A stretch of DNA of 64,000 nucleotides from Sphaerimonospora mesophila NBRC 14179 = JCM 3151 (GTDB taxonomy: Bacteria; Actinomycetota; Actinomycetes; Streptosporangiales; Streptosporangiaceae): positions 48,428 through 112,427 of the forward strand of contig BCRI01000007.1 of NCBI GenBank assembly GCA_001552515.1, given 5' to 3'. Within the stretch, counting starts at the first letter, position 1. The number at the start of each line of letters is the position of its first letter. A program made the translations under genes and the position numbers. Of the stretch, positions 6,370 to 13,677 are shown in pieces. Below the pieces are notes generated by a model. The model was given only the letters and a program-made list of their open reading frames with translations. It searched no databases and had not been told where the DNA came from.

Positions 6370-9282
6370 TCATACGGATGTGCCGGGGCCGGGGCCGGGG
6401 CCGCGGCGGCCGTCGTAGCCGAGCAGCCGCATCGCGACCTCGGGATCCATGGCGGCGGCGAGCAACTGGGCACGCTCGGCGGCCCGGTCTCTGGCCGCCT
6501 CGGCCTGCCTGCGAGCCCTCCGCTGCGTGCGCGCCACCACGACGGCCGCGGTCAGACCGGTGATCAACGCGATGAGCGTGACGGCCAGCGCGAGCACGAG
6601 CCCGCTCGGCATGCCCTTCGGCGGCTCGGCGAGCACCATGCCGAGCGGGACGAACAGCAGCACGGCCGTGACGGCGCCGGCGATCGCCCAGAACGTGCCG
6701 CCGGACGACCTCCCCGCGGCGGTGGCGTGCCGCACCGGCGGTGGCCCGCCGCTGCGGGCCGCGAAGCCGTCGTGCCGGACGAAGGCGGGGGCGACCAGCG
6801 CGGGCGGCGGCGCGCTCGGCGCCGGCGGCACGCCCGCCGGGCGGGGCCTGGTGGCCGGCGATCGGGACGGCGTGGCCTGCGGTCGAGGCGGCATGACCGG
6901 TGGTCGGGGCGGTGTGACCGGTGGTCGGGGCGTGGTCGACGGCGCCGATCCGGTCGGGCGTATGGGGGCGAGTTCCCGCCGCGGCGGGACGGGCAGCTCC
7001 ACCGAGACGGTGCTGTGCACGCGGTGCGCCTGCGCGGCGGCCTCGTGGTAGGTCTCGATCTCCGCGTAGAACTCGTCGGAGCCGTAGACGCCGCCGTCGA
7101 CGAGCGGTCCCCCGGCGCACTCGATGACCGCGACCACGTCGTCGCCGCTCAGCGTCCTGTGCTGCTCCAGTGCGTGGGCGACCGAGAGCACCTCGCGGCG
7201 GTTGTCGCGCAGCAGTTCCGTGGTCTTCTCCAGCAGGCGGGCGAGGTTGAACTCGATTCGCTCCGGAAGCAGGTCGGGCAGCATCTCATCGCGTACGGCC
7301 CCGGGCCGGCCCTGGGCCGCCCTGCCCTCACGCAGTCCCAGCTCCTGCAGCGCCGGAAGCGAGGCCACACCGATGCCCATGCCCCAGTGCGCCTCCATGA
7401 GCCCGGTCAGCATGGTGGCCGACTGCAGGTCGCCCGACACCCCGGAAGAGTTGTCCTCGCCGAAGAACATCCGCTCCCCGGCCAGGGAAGCGAGGGAGAC
7501 CATGATGTCCGCCTCGTACTCCGATCGCCACCGGGTGAACTGGTCCTCGGGCTTGATGCCGGCGACCATGCCGAGGTAGTCGGCGCCCTTCTCGATCGTC
7601 GCGATGTCGATCTCCAGGTGGTGCCGCGTGCGGTAGGCGACCACCGCATGGCAGGCCTCGTGCACCGCCACCGCGTGGCGCTCGCGTTCGATGTACTCGA
7701 CGTCCTCGGGCGGGCCGAGCTGCTTGAGCCGCTTGGCCCGCATGACGTCGGACCAGGTGATGATCTCGCGGCCGTCCCGGATCGCGGTGATCAGCGACTC
7801 GTTGACGAGGTCCTTGATCGTGGCCCCGGTGGCGTACGGAGTGATCATGGCGAGCTTGTCGATCTGCTCGGCGGTCAGCTCGTGCCGTACCTTGCCGAAG
7901 TAGCCCTGGTAGGTGCGGATCCGGCCCGCCTTCGAGGGGTAGCCGACCTTGTAGATGCGGTCGATCCGGCCCGGCCGCAGCAGCGCCTCGTCGAGCGCCT
8001 CGGGCAGGTTGGTCGCCATCATGATCAGGATGCGGTACTTCGGCGGCGGCTTGGGCCGCATGCCGAGCAGTCGCCGCACGTAGCGGTTGACGAAGCCGCG
8101 TGGCTTCTTCAGACCGGAGATCTCGGTGAGCAGCGCCTCGAGCGTGCCCATTCCGCCACCGCCGCCCATGCCGCCGCCGTACACCAGGCGGTCGGCGATC
8201 AGCCGGCGGGTGTCCTCGCCGAGGTAGGCGAAACCGTTGCAGCCGGCCCGCTGGAACGGCGCGGCTTGAAAGGGGGCGGACAGGGGGGCGGTCGTGGCGC
8301 GGCCCCAGCCGCCGACGCCGCCGGGCCCGCCCTGGGCCAGCGCCCCGCGGTTGCCGAGCGAGTCGGCCTCGTCGAAGAAGACGATCACACCGCCGTAGCG
8401 GAGGGCCAGCTTGCGCAGCTTGCGGAACAGCGACTTGACCTTGAGCACGCCCACGCCGAAGAACATGTTGATGAACGCGCCGGGATCCACGAAGACGTAC
8501 GGCTTGCCGGTGGATCCGGCCACCGCCTCGGCGAGCAGGGTCTTGCCGGTGCCCGGCGGCCCCCACAGCAGGATGCCGCTCGGCACGTAACCGCCCCTGG
8601 CCTCGATCTCGTCGGGCTTCTCCAGGAAGACGATGTTCTCCTTGACCCGTTCGACGACGTGGTCCTGGCCCCACACATCGGAGAAGCGGGTCTTGATGTC
8701 GTCGGGGTAGTAGACGTCGACGCCGCCGCGTGACAGGAACCAGAAGATCGCCACGAACTGACCGACCGCGAGCAGCATGAGCAGCACGACCTGCAGCACC
8801 GTGGGCAGGAAGCCCCAGACCGTGGCGGGCACGCCGTACAACGCCTCGATCGGTGAGACGTGCCGCACCTCGCCGAGCACGAACGCGACGACCGCGATCC
8901 AGACGGCCCACTTGACCGCGCGGGCGATGCGGTAGCGGTTCCAGTCGTTGAACCTGCGCCGTGTCCAGCGGTTCCAGCCGCCGAAGACCCGGTGCGTCCA
9001 GAACCGGTGATAGGCGGCGGAACGCTCACTGACCAGGAAGTGCGCCTGCCTGGCGACCTCCAGCCCGGCGAGCCACAGAATCCATGCGGAGCCCGTGACC
9101 GTCCGCACCAGGGCGTCGCGGGCCGACATGAGCCCGGGGAAGGCGACCATGTCGCTCCACATCAGCACGCCGAAGGCGACGGCGAGCAGGATCAGGAACT
9201 TCCCCCTGTCCCACGGCGCGAGTCGCTTCCTGGTCCCCGGATCTCGGTCGACGGGACCGGAGCCCGGTGCGCGAAGGCTCAT
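6370..9282 (-). CDS. FtsH-like membrane-anchored AAA+ zinc protease, enlarged
   Basis: 970-aa membrane protein, against about 650 aa for housekeeping FtsH. Three hydrophobic segments lie before residue 215. Walker A GPPGTGKT is at 241-248, Walker B is FFDEAD, and the second region of homology is MATNLPEALDEALLRPGRIDR. The zinc site HEACH is at 541-545 and a candidate third ligand is in SGVSGDLQSAT. Two parts are atypical: a Gly-rich insertion between Walker B and the second region of homology, and a Pro-rich C-terminal linker followed by two more membrane segments and a Gly-Pro tail. The ATG has AAGGAG eight bases upstream and lies 13 bases after a lipoprotein gene, so the two probably form one operon. 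It is likely a membrane quality-control protease; its substrates are unknown. Confidence 0.85.
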   Translation of the reverse strand: MSLRAPGSGPVDRDPGTRKRLAPWDRGKFLILLAVAFGVLMWSDMVAFPGLMSARDALVRTVTGSAWILWLAGLEVARQAHFLVSERSAAYHRFWTHRVFGGWNRWTRRRFNDWNRYRIARAVKWAVWIAVVAFVLGEVRHVSPIEALYGVPATVWGFLPTVLQVVLLMLLAVGQFVAIFWFLSRGGVDVYYPDDIKTRFSDVWGQDHVVERVKENIVFLEKPDEIEARGGYVPSGILLWGPPGTGKTLLAEAVAGSTGKPYVFVDPGAFINMFFGVGVLKVKSLFRKLRKLALRYGGVIVFFDEADSLGNRGALAQGGPGGVGGWGRATTAPLSAPFQAAPFQRAGCNGFAYLGEDTRRLIADRLVYGGGMGGGGGMGTLEALLTEISGLKKPRGFVNRYVRRLLGMRPKPPPKYRILIMMATNLPEALDEALLRPGRIDRIYKVGYPSKAGRIRTYQGYFGKVRHELTAEQIDKLAMITPYATGATIKDLVNESLITAIRDGREIITWSDVMRAKRLKQLGPPEDVEYIERERHAVAVHEACHAVVAYRTRHHLEIDIATIEKGADYLGMVAGIKPEDQFTRWRSEYEADIMVSLASLAGERMFFGEDNSSGVSGDLQSATMLTGLMEAHWGMGIGVASLPALQELGLREGRAAQGRPGAVRDEMLPDLLPERIEFNLARLLEKTTELLRDNRREVLSVAHALEQHRTLSGDDVVAVIECAGGPLVDGGVYGSDEFYAEIETYHEAAAQAHRVHSTVSVELPVPPRRELAPIRPTGSAPSTTPRPPVTPPRPPVMPPRPQATPSRSPATRPRPAGVPPAPSAPPPALVAPAFVRHDGFAARSGGPPPVRHATAAGRSSGGTFWAIAGAVTAVLLFVPLGMVLAEPPKGMPSGLVLALAVTLIALITGLTAAVVVARTQRRARRQAEAARDRAAERAQLLAAAMDPEVAMRLLGYDGRRGPGPGPGTSV

Positions 9283-9295
9283 ACAAGGGACTCCT

Positions 9296-10027
9296 TCATG
9301 GGTTGAGGATGCGCTTGACCTTGAAGGACTCGGCGATCAGGCCGATCTCCGCGGCATGCTCCCGATGGCACTCGGGCGAGCAGCCGATGACCAGGGAGGA
9401 GATCCGCGACCCGTCCGCCGACAGGTAGGCGGTCTCGTCGTACGTCTGAACGGGCCCGCTGCCGTGCCGCAGGTTGAAGACGCTGCGCACGCCGCGTACC
9501 CCGTCCTCCACCGGCAGCACCCGGTCCGTCAGCAGCTTGAAGTCCTTGTACGGATAAATCCCGCTCTCGTCGAGTCGGCGCCGCACGTCGTCGTCGAGCG
9601 CGACGGGAAAGCCGAGGGAGTTGCGCAGCATGTTCAGCGAGGCCCGGTTCCGCTGTTCCGCGTTGAGCTTCTGCACCTTGACGAGCACGAACGGCCGGTC
9701 GTCGGCCCCGGCCGGGCCGGTGACCAGGTGATCGATCGACGGGCGCTCGTCGGCGTCGAAGGCCACGATCCAGACCGTCCGCCTGAGGGCCGATCGGTCC
9801 TCGCGGTCGTCCTCTCCGAACACCGCCTTCTCGATCGCCTTCTGGTCGACCTGCCGCCATCCGGCGGGCACCTTGAAGTAGGTCGCCCCGTCATCGTCGC
9901 GTATGTAGGTGTACTCGGGACCGGCGCAACCGGACAGCAGCGATGCGGCGAGGGCCGCCCCCATCAGCGTCCGACCACTCAGCGGATGCACGAGGTGTTC
10001 ATGCCCGCTTTTCCGACTCTCCGTCAC
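9296..10027 (-). CDS. Predicted lipoprotein
   Basis: Secreted lipoprotein of unknown function with a clear lipobox, MGAALAASLLSGC, after a basic n-region; the Cys would be acylated and the ~215-residue rest exposed outside the membrane. The mature part shows no family I recognise. It contains two late Cys residues in IGCSPECHREH. A GTG at 10027 gives a normal-length signal peptide; GTG 9991 is a shorter alternative, and the more upstream GTG at 10102 lacks a ribosome site. It is directly upstream of, and probably co-transcribed with, the FtsH-like protease, which suggests a shared envelope role. Confidence 0.72.
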   Translation of the reverse strand: MTESRKSGHEHLVHPLSGRTLMGAALAASLLSGCAGPEYTYIRDDDGATYFKVPAGWRQVDQKAIEKAVFGEDDREDRSALRRTVWIVAFDADERPSIDHLVTGPAGADDRPFVLVKVQKLNAEQRNRASLNMLRNSLGFPVALDDDVRRRLDESGIYPYKDFKLLTDRVLPVEDGVRGVRSVFNLRHGSGPVQTYDETAYLSADGSRISSLVIGCSPECHREHAAEIGLIAESFKVKRILNP

Positions 10028-10111
10028 TGGCACGTTCCACGACGCCCGAAGGAATTTGACCAAATCTTGTCCGAATCTTGATTGGCCTCGTGACGTCGAC
10101 ACCGGGGAATG

Positions 10112-10163
10112 CCGAGGTTATCAGGATCTGACCTGCGGGGGGTGTAACGCCTGACGACCTCGG
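10112..10163. promoter_or_regulatory. Inverted repeat in a divergent intergenic region
   Basis: CCGAGGT-TAT-CAGG (10112-10125) and CCTG-ACG-ACCTCGG (10150-10163) are complementary in 11 positions around a three-base internal mismatch, leaving a 24-base loop. It lies between the lipoprotein gene and the CMD-like gene. It could be an operator or a structured 5' leader of the CMD gene, whose start is 56 bases further on. Confidence 0.4.
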
Positions 10164-10218
10164 ACACGACATCTTCAATGTTGTCAGGGAATCCTTGGCC
10201 GGTAGGGGAGCTGAGCGA

Positions 10219-10506
10219 ATGGACGGGGCGGCACTTGAGCGCTTGTTCTCCGAAGTGTGGTCCGGAGAGACGCTCACCGATCGGGACCGACGTCTGCTGC
10301 TGCTCGGCCTCCTCGTGGGCGACGGCATGCACGACATGATCGAGACCCAGCTCGACGCGGCCCTGCGCACCGGTGCGCTGACCCCGGAGGAACTGCGCGA
10401 GGTGGTCTCCTTCCTCACCCACTACGCGGGCTGGACGCGCGCGTCGCTCCTCGGCACCCGGGCAGAGGAGCTGATCGCCAGGTTCCTGGGCACGCCCGAT
10501 CCCTGA
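10219..10506 (+). CDS. Carboxymuconolactone decarboxylase-like protein
   Basis: 95-aa alpha-helical protein resembling the CMD family (ALRTGALTPEELREVVSFLTHYAGWTRASL). The CxxC-His redox motif of AhpD is absent, so peroxidase activity of the AhpD type is unlikely; it is closer to the gamma-carboxymuconolactone decarboxylase side, whose substrate cannot be inferred here. ATG 10219 is chosen because GGGGAG lies ten bases upstream; an in-frame GTG-like start 24 bases earlier lacks this. A single gene, divergent from the lipoprotein gene. Confidence 0.72.
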   Translation: MDGAALERLFSEVWSGETLTDRDRRLLLLGLLVGDGMHDMIETQLDAALRTGALTPEELREVVSFLTHYAGWTRASLLGTRAEELIARFLGTPDP

Positions 10507-10587
10507 TCTCGCCCGAGCCTCGTACGTCACCGGTGCGTGAAGGCAAGGCACGGATAGAGATCTGGAAAACCTTCCACGAAACGGCGC

Positions 10588-10642
10588 GACGGTGGGCGCG
10601 ACGGAATAGGGCGACGGGTTAGCTTCTCCGACGTGATCAGGG
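10588..10642 (+). promoter_or_regulatory. Shared promoter-like motif upstream of the first GT4 operon
   Basis: GACGGTGG (10588-10595), 20 bases, then GGGTTAGCTTCTCC (10616-10629), then ACGTGA-CAGG. The same two blocks with the same 20-base gap occur at 35106-35159 before the paralogous GT4 gene. The intervening 20 bases differ, which favours a bipartite promoter or operator over simple recent duplication. The nearest start codon is 11 bases downstream. Confidence 0.6.
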
Positions 10643-10652
10643 AGGAGCCCGC

Positions 10653-11801
10653 ATGAAACCGGACAACCGGATTCGTGTCATGGAAATCATCACCCGGATG
10701 AACGTCGGCGGCCCCGCTACCGAGGTGGCGGGGCTATGCGAGCGGCTCGACTCCGACGCGTTCGACCACCGCCTCTACACCGGCTATGTGGACGGCGGCG
10801 AGGGCGACCACCTGCATCTGCGCGACGCGATCATCCCGGTCCACCGCATCCCGGGCCTCGGCCGATCGATCAGGCCGGCCGACTACCGCGCCCTCCGCCG
10901 GCTGGTCGCCGCCATGCGCGAGTTCCGGCCGAACATCGTCCACACCCGGACCACCAAGGCCGGGGCGCTGGGACGGCTCGCCGTACGACTGTCCGGTGTC
11001 GATGCGGCGCGCATCCACGTGTTCCACACCCCGCTCCCCCGCGGTCGCCCGTCACCGCTCAGATGGTCTCTGCGCGTCCGGCTGCGGCGGTACGTCGCGG
11101 TGGGCTGCGACCGGCTGGTCACCGGCGGGGCGAAGGTCAGGGACGACCTGGTGAGCTCCGGCGTCGGCAGCCACGAGCAGTACGTCGTGATCCCGCCGGG
11201 TGTCCAGCTCGGCCCGGTTCCCGACCGCATGACGGCCCGGCTCGCCCTCGGGATCCCGGCCGACGTGCCGGTCGTCGCCTACGTCGGGCGCCTTTCCAGG
11301 GTCAAGCGGCCGGACCGGTTCGTCGAGGTGGCACACGAGGTCCTGGAGCACATGCCCGACTGCCGCTTCCTCATCTGCGGCGGCGGTGAGCTCAAGGAGG
11401 AGGTGGAGCGGGCGATCCGCCCGATCTGGGACTCCTTCCGACTGCTGGGCTGGCGCCGTGACGTGGAGACCGTCTACGCGGCGGCCGACGTGCTGCTGCT
11501 GACCTCCGACAACGAGGGCACGCCGCTGGCACTGGTCGAGGCGGGGATAGCCGGGGTCCCCGTCGTGTCCACCCGGACGGGCGGAGTCGAGGAGGTCGTG
11601 CGGGACCGGCGGACCGGGCTGCTGGCCGGTCCCGACGTCGCCGACCTGGCCGACCACACCGTCCGGCTGCTGAAGGATCCCGGCCTCGCCAAGTGGATGG
11701 GCGACGCGGCCCGCCGCTGGACGACACGGGCGTTCGGGGTCGACCGGCTCGTCGCCGACATCGAGGCGCTCTACCGGTCGCTCTGCGGCGCGCCGAGATG
11801 A
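10653..11801 (+). CDS. GT4 family glycosyltransferase (paralogue 1)
   Basis: 382-aa retaining GT-B glycosyltransferase. The N-terminal acceptor domain starts with RVMEIITRMNVGGPATEVAG, and the C-terminal nucleotide-sugar domain has VAYVGRLSRVKRPDRF and the E-x7-E signature EGTPLALVEAGIAG. It acts at the cytoplasmic membrane face in polysaccharide assembly; donor and acceptor are unknown. It is a close paralogue of the gene at 35182, which shares NVGGPAT, the AREFRP-x-IVHTRT-type core and the promoter motif. ATG 10653 follows GGGAGGAGC. Its stop overlaps the next start as ATGA. Confidence 0.92.
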   Translation: MKPDNRIRVMEIITRMNVGGPATEVAGLCERLDSDAFDHRLYTGYVDGGEGDHLHLRDAIIPVHRIPGLGRSIRPADYRALRRLVAAMREFRPNIVHTRTTKAGALGRLAVRLSGVDAARIHVFHTPLPRGRPSPLRWSLRVRLRRYVAVGCDRLVTGGAKVRDDLVSSGVGSHEQYVVIPPGVQLGPVPDRMTARLALGIPADVPVVAYVGRLSRVKRPDRFVEVAHEVLEHMPDCRFLICGGGELKEEVERAIRPIWDSFRLLGWRRDVETVYAAADVLLLTSDNEGTPLALVEAGIAGVPVVSTRTGGVEEVVRDRRTGLLAGPDVADLADHTVRLLKDPGLAKWMGDAARRWTTRAFGVDRLVADIEALYRSLCGAPR

Positions 11802-12478
11802 GCCGCCCGCCGATGAGGGGCATCGCGATCGCCGCGATCACGACGGCGCCGGTGGCCGCCACGGGTTTCGCCGACTGGCGGATCTCCACGATCCTGCTGG
11901 CCGCGTGGGCGGTCGCCGTACTCGGCGTGGTCGAGGAGATCTCGCCGCTTCCCGCGATAACGCGGCTGAGCGTGCAGTCGCTGGCCGCCGGCGGGATCGT
12001 GCTCTGCGGCCTGCAGATCACGCTGACCGGTGATCTGGTGGACGGTCCGGTCACGGTGATGTGGACGGTGGCCGCGACGAACGGCTTCGCCCTGCTCGAC
12101 CGGTTCGACCGGGCCGCGACGGGGGCCGCCGTGGCGGCGGCCGCCTGCCTCGCCGGCGCGGCGCTCGCCTCGGCCGAGCCGGCCCATGCCGTACTGCCCG
12201 GTGCGCTGCTCGCCGGGCTGGCCTGCGCCTGCCTCGGTGGCGGGGGGAGGCGGCTGGGCCCGTCGGCCTCGCTGTTCGCCGGGTTCGTCCTCGCCGCCGC
12301 GGCGACCGTCCTGGTCTGCGGGCGGGGCATCGGCGCGATCACCGCCGGGTTGGCGCTGCCCACCTCGATCACCGTGGCGATCGCCGCATGGACGGCGCGT
12401 CGTCACGCCGCCCATCGTCAGGCGACCTCGGCAACCCCTCCCCGTGATCTTGCGTTTTCTCGCAGGTCATACTTCTGA
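11798..12478 (+). CDS. Degenerate WecA/MraY-like membrane protein (predicted pseudoenzyme)
   Basis: 226-aa polytopic protein aligning by eye with the intact WecA-like protein at 38459 over GLQITLTGDL / GVQVTLTGGW and ASLFAGFVLA / GSLFIGFVLA. Catalytic positions are lost: the LIDDL Asp pair is VEEI (E46-E47), NLLDNMD is ALLDRFD, and GDAGS is PSAS (155-158). The first ~45 residues, with the HKAHRRPTP motif, are missing. It is therefore probably inactive as a polyprenyl-phosphate sugar-1-phosphate transferase, unless it has a regulatory role. Its last residues are encoded by the first unit of the 53-bp repeat array, suggesting that the array has replaced its C terminus. Translation is coupled to the GT4 upstream. 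Confidence 0.75.
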   Translation: MSRPPMRGIAIAAITTAPVAATGFADWRISTILLAAWAVAVLGVVEEISPLPAITRLSVQSLAAGGIVLCGLQITLTGDLVDGPVTVMWTVAATNGFALLDRFDRAATGAAVAAAACLAGAALASAEPAHAVLPGALLAGLACACLGGGGRRLGPSASLFAGFVLAAAATVLVCGRGIGAITAGLALPTSITVAIAAWTARRHAAHRQATSATPPRDLAFSRRSYF

Positions 12479-12684
12479 CCTGCGCAAATCGACTCCATGA
12501 TCTTGCGGTTTCGCACAGGCGAGCCGACCGACCTGCGCCAACGTGTTATGTGATCTTGCAGTCGCGAGCGCAAGATCACGAAATGCGTTTTCACTGCACA
12601 GAGGACGTGACTGCGAGAAACTGCAAGATCACGAACGGGAAATCCCTGCTCCTGGCCCGACGTGCGAGGATTCGCAAGATCACG
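12444..12684. repeat. Mirror-symmetric 53-bp-period repeat array 1
   Basis: Six units with a GTGATCTTGC core followed by a T/C-rich stretch and CTCGCA. Plus-oriented cores start at 12445, 12498 and 12551 (steps of 53). Minus-oriented cores end at 12578, 12631 and 12682 (steps of 53 and 51). The third plus and first minus unit fuse into a 28-bp palindrome TGATCTTGC-N10-GCAAGATCA. Several units also share GACCTGC near position 34-40. It lies between the convergent degenerate WecA gene and rfbB, and each unit points with the gene it follows. It is not CRISPR-like in detail: units are diverged, inverted and lack cas genes. Confidence 0.88.
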
Positions 12685-12711
12685 GGGTATTCGCCGTTGA
12701 AGAGGGGTGGA

Positions 12712-13677
12712 TCAGGAGCGGAAGCGCCACCAGTGCTCGTGGTCTCGGTACCACCGGATGGCCTCGGCGAGGCCCTCGTCGAAGTCGACCACGGGCTCGT
12801 AGCCGATCGAACGGATCTTGGTGGAGTCGACCGAGTAGCGCAGATCGTGCCCCGGCCGGTCGCGTACGTGCTCGACCATCTCCCACCCGACGCCGAAGGC
12901 CGCGAGCAGCCGCTCGGTGAGCTCAAGATTGGTCAGCTCGACCCCGCCCCCGATGTTGTAGATCTCACCGGCCGAGCCCTTGTCCACGACGAGCTGGATG
13001 CCCCGGCAGTGGTCGGCCACGTGGAGCCATTCCCGCACGTTGCGGCCGTCGCCGTACAACGGGACGGGCCTGCCGTCGATGAGACGGGTGACGAACAGCG
13101 GGATGACCTTCTCCGGGTGCTGGTAGGGACCGTAGTTGTTGGAGCACCTGGTCACCCGTACGTCCAGGCCGTAGGTGCGGTGGTAGGCGCGGCAGAGCAG
13201 GTCGGCGCCGGCCTTCGCGGCCGAGTAGGGCGAGTTGGGCAGCGGCGGCTCCTCCTCGGTCCATGATCCCGTCTCGATCGATCCGTACACCTCGTCGGTG
13301 GAGATCTGGACGTACGTGCGGACGCCCGCCTCAAGGGCGGCCTGCAGCAGCCGCTGGGTGCCCTGGACGTTGGTCGTCACGAAGTCGCCCGCGCTGGTGA
13401 TCGAGCGGTCGACGTGGGTCTCTGCGGCGAAGTTCACGATCAGGTCGTGCCCGGGGACGACGTCTCTGAGCCGGTTCATGTCGCTGATGTCGGCGCGTAC
13501 GAAGGCGAGCCTGGGGTTGGTCTCGACCGGGGCCAGGTTGGCCAGCGTTCCCGCGTAGGTGAGCTTGTCCAGCACGGTCACGTGGGCGTTCTCGTAACCC
13601 GGGTAGGCCCCGGACAGCAGCGACCGCACGTAGTGGGAGCCGATGAACCCGGCGCCGCCGGTGACCAGGATCTTCAT
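12712..13677 (-). CDS. rfbB: dTDP-glucose 4,6-dehydratase
   Basis: 321-aa extended short-chain dehydrogenase converting dTDP-glucose to dTDP-4-keto-6-deoxyglucose. The NAD motif GGAGFIG is at residues 7-13, the catalytic T127-D128-E129 in ISTDEVYG, and Y151-x3-K155 in SPYSAAK. The ETHVDRSI and NNYGPYQHPEK segments are family signatures. The ATG at 13677 overlaps the rfbA stop as ATGA. It supplies the keto-sugar used by the WecE-like aminotransferase nearby. No rmlC or rmlD is seen, so a rhamnose route is not indicated here. Confidence 0.95.
   Translation of the reverse strand: MKILVTGGAGFIGSHYVRSLLSGAYPGYENAHVTVLDKLTYAGTLANLAPVETNPRLAFVRADISDMNRLRDVVPGHDLIVNFAAETHVDRSITSAGDFVTTNVQGTQRLLQAALEAGVRTYVQISTDEVYGSIETGSWTEEEPPLPNSPYSAAKAGADLLCRAYHRTYGLDVRVTRCSNNYGPYQHPEKVIPLFVTRLIDGRPVPLYGDGRNVREWLHVADHCRGIQLVVDKGSAGEIYNIGGGVELTNLELTERLLAAFGVGWEMVEHVRDRPGHDLRYSVDSTKIRSIGYEPVVDFDEGLAEAIRWYRDHEHWWRFRS

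Noticed and set aside
6727..8733. Long plus-strand open frame opposite the FtsH-like gene
   Set aside because: It has no recognisable domain, and third-position GC bias favours the minus-strand protein with intact Walker A and HEACH motifs.
12444..12684. CRISPR array
   Set aside because: Repeats are short and diverged, occur in mirrored orientation, spacers are partly conserved between units, and there are no cas genes in the window.
12712..13677. Rhamnose (rmlABCD) pathway
   Set aside because: Only rfbA and rfbB are present, and the next genes fit Fuc4NAc synthesis; rmlC and rmlD are not in the window.
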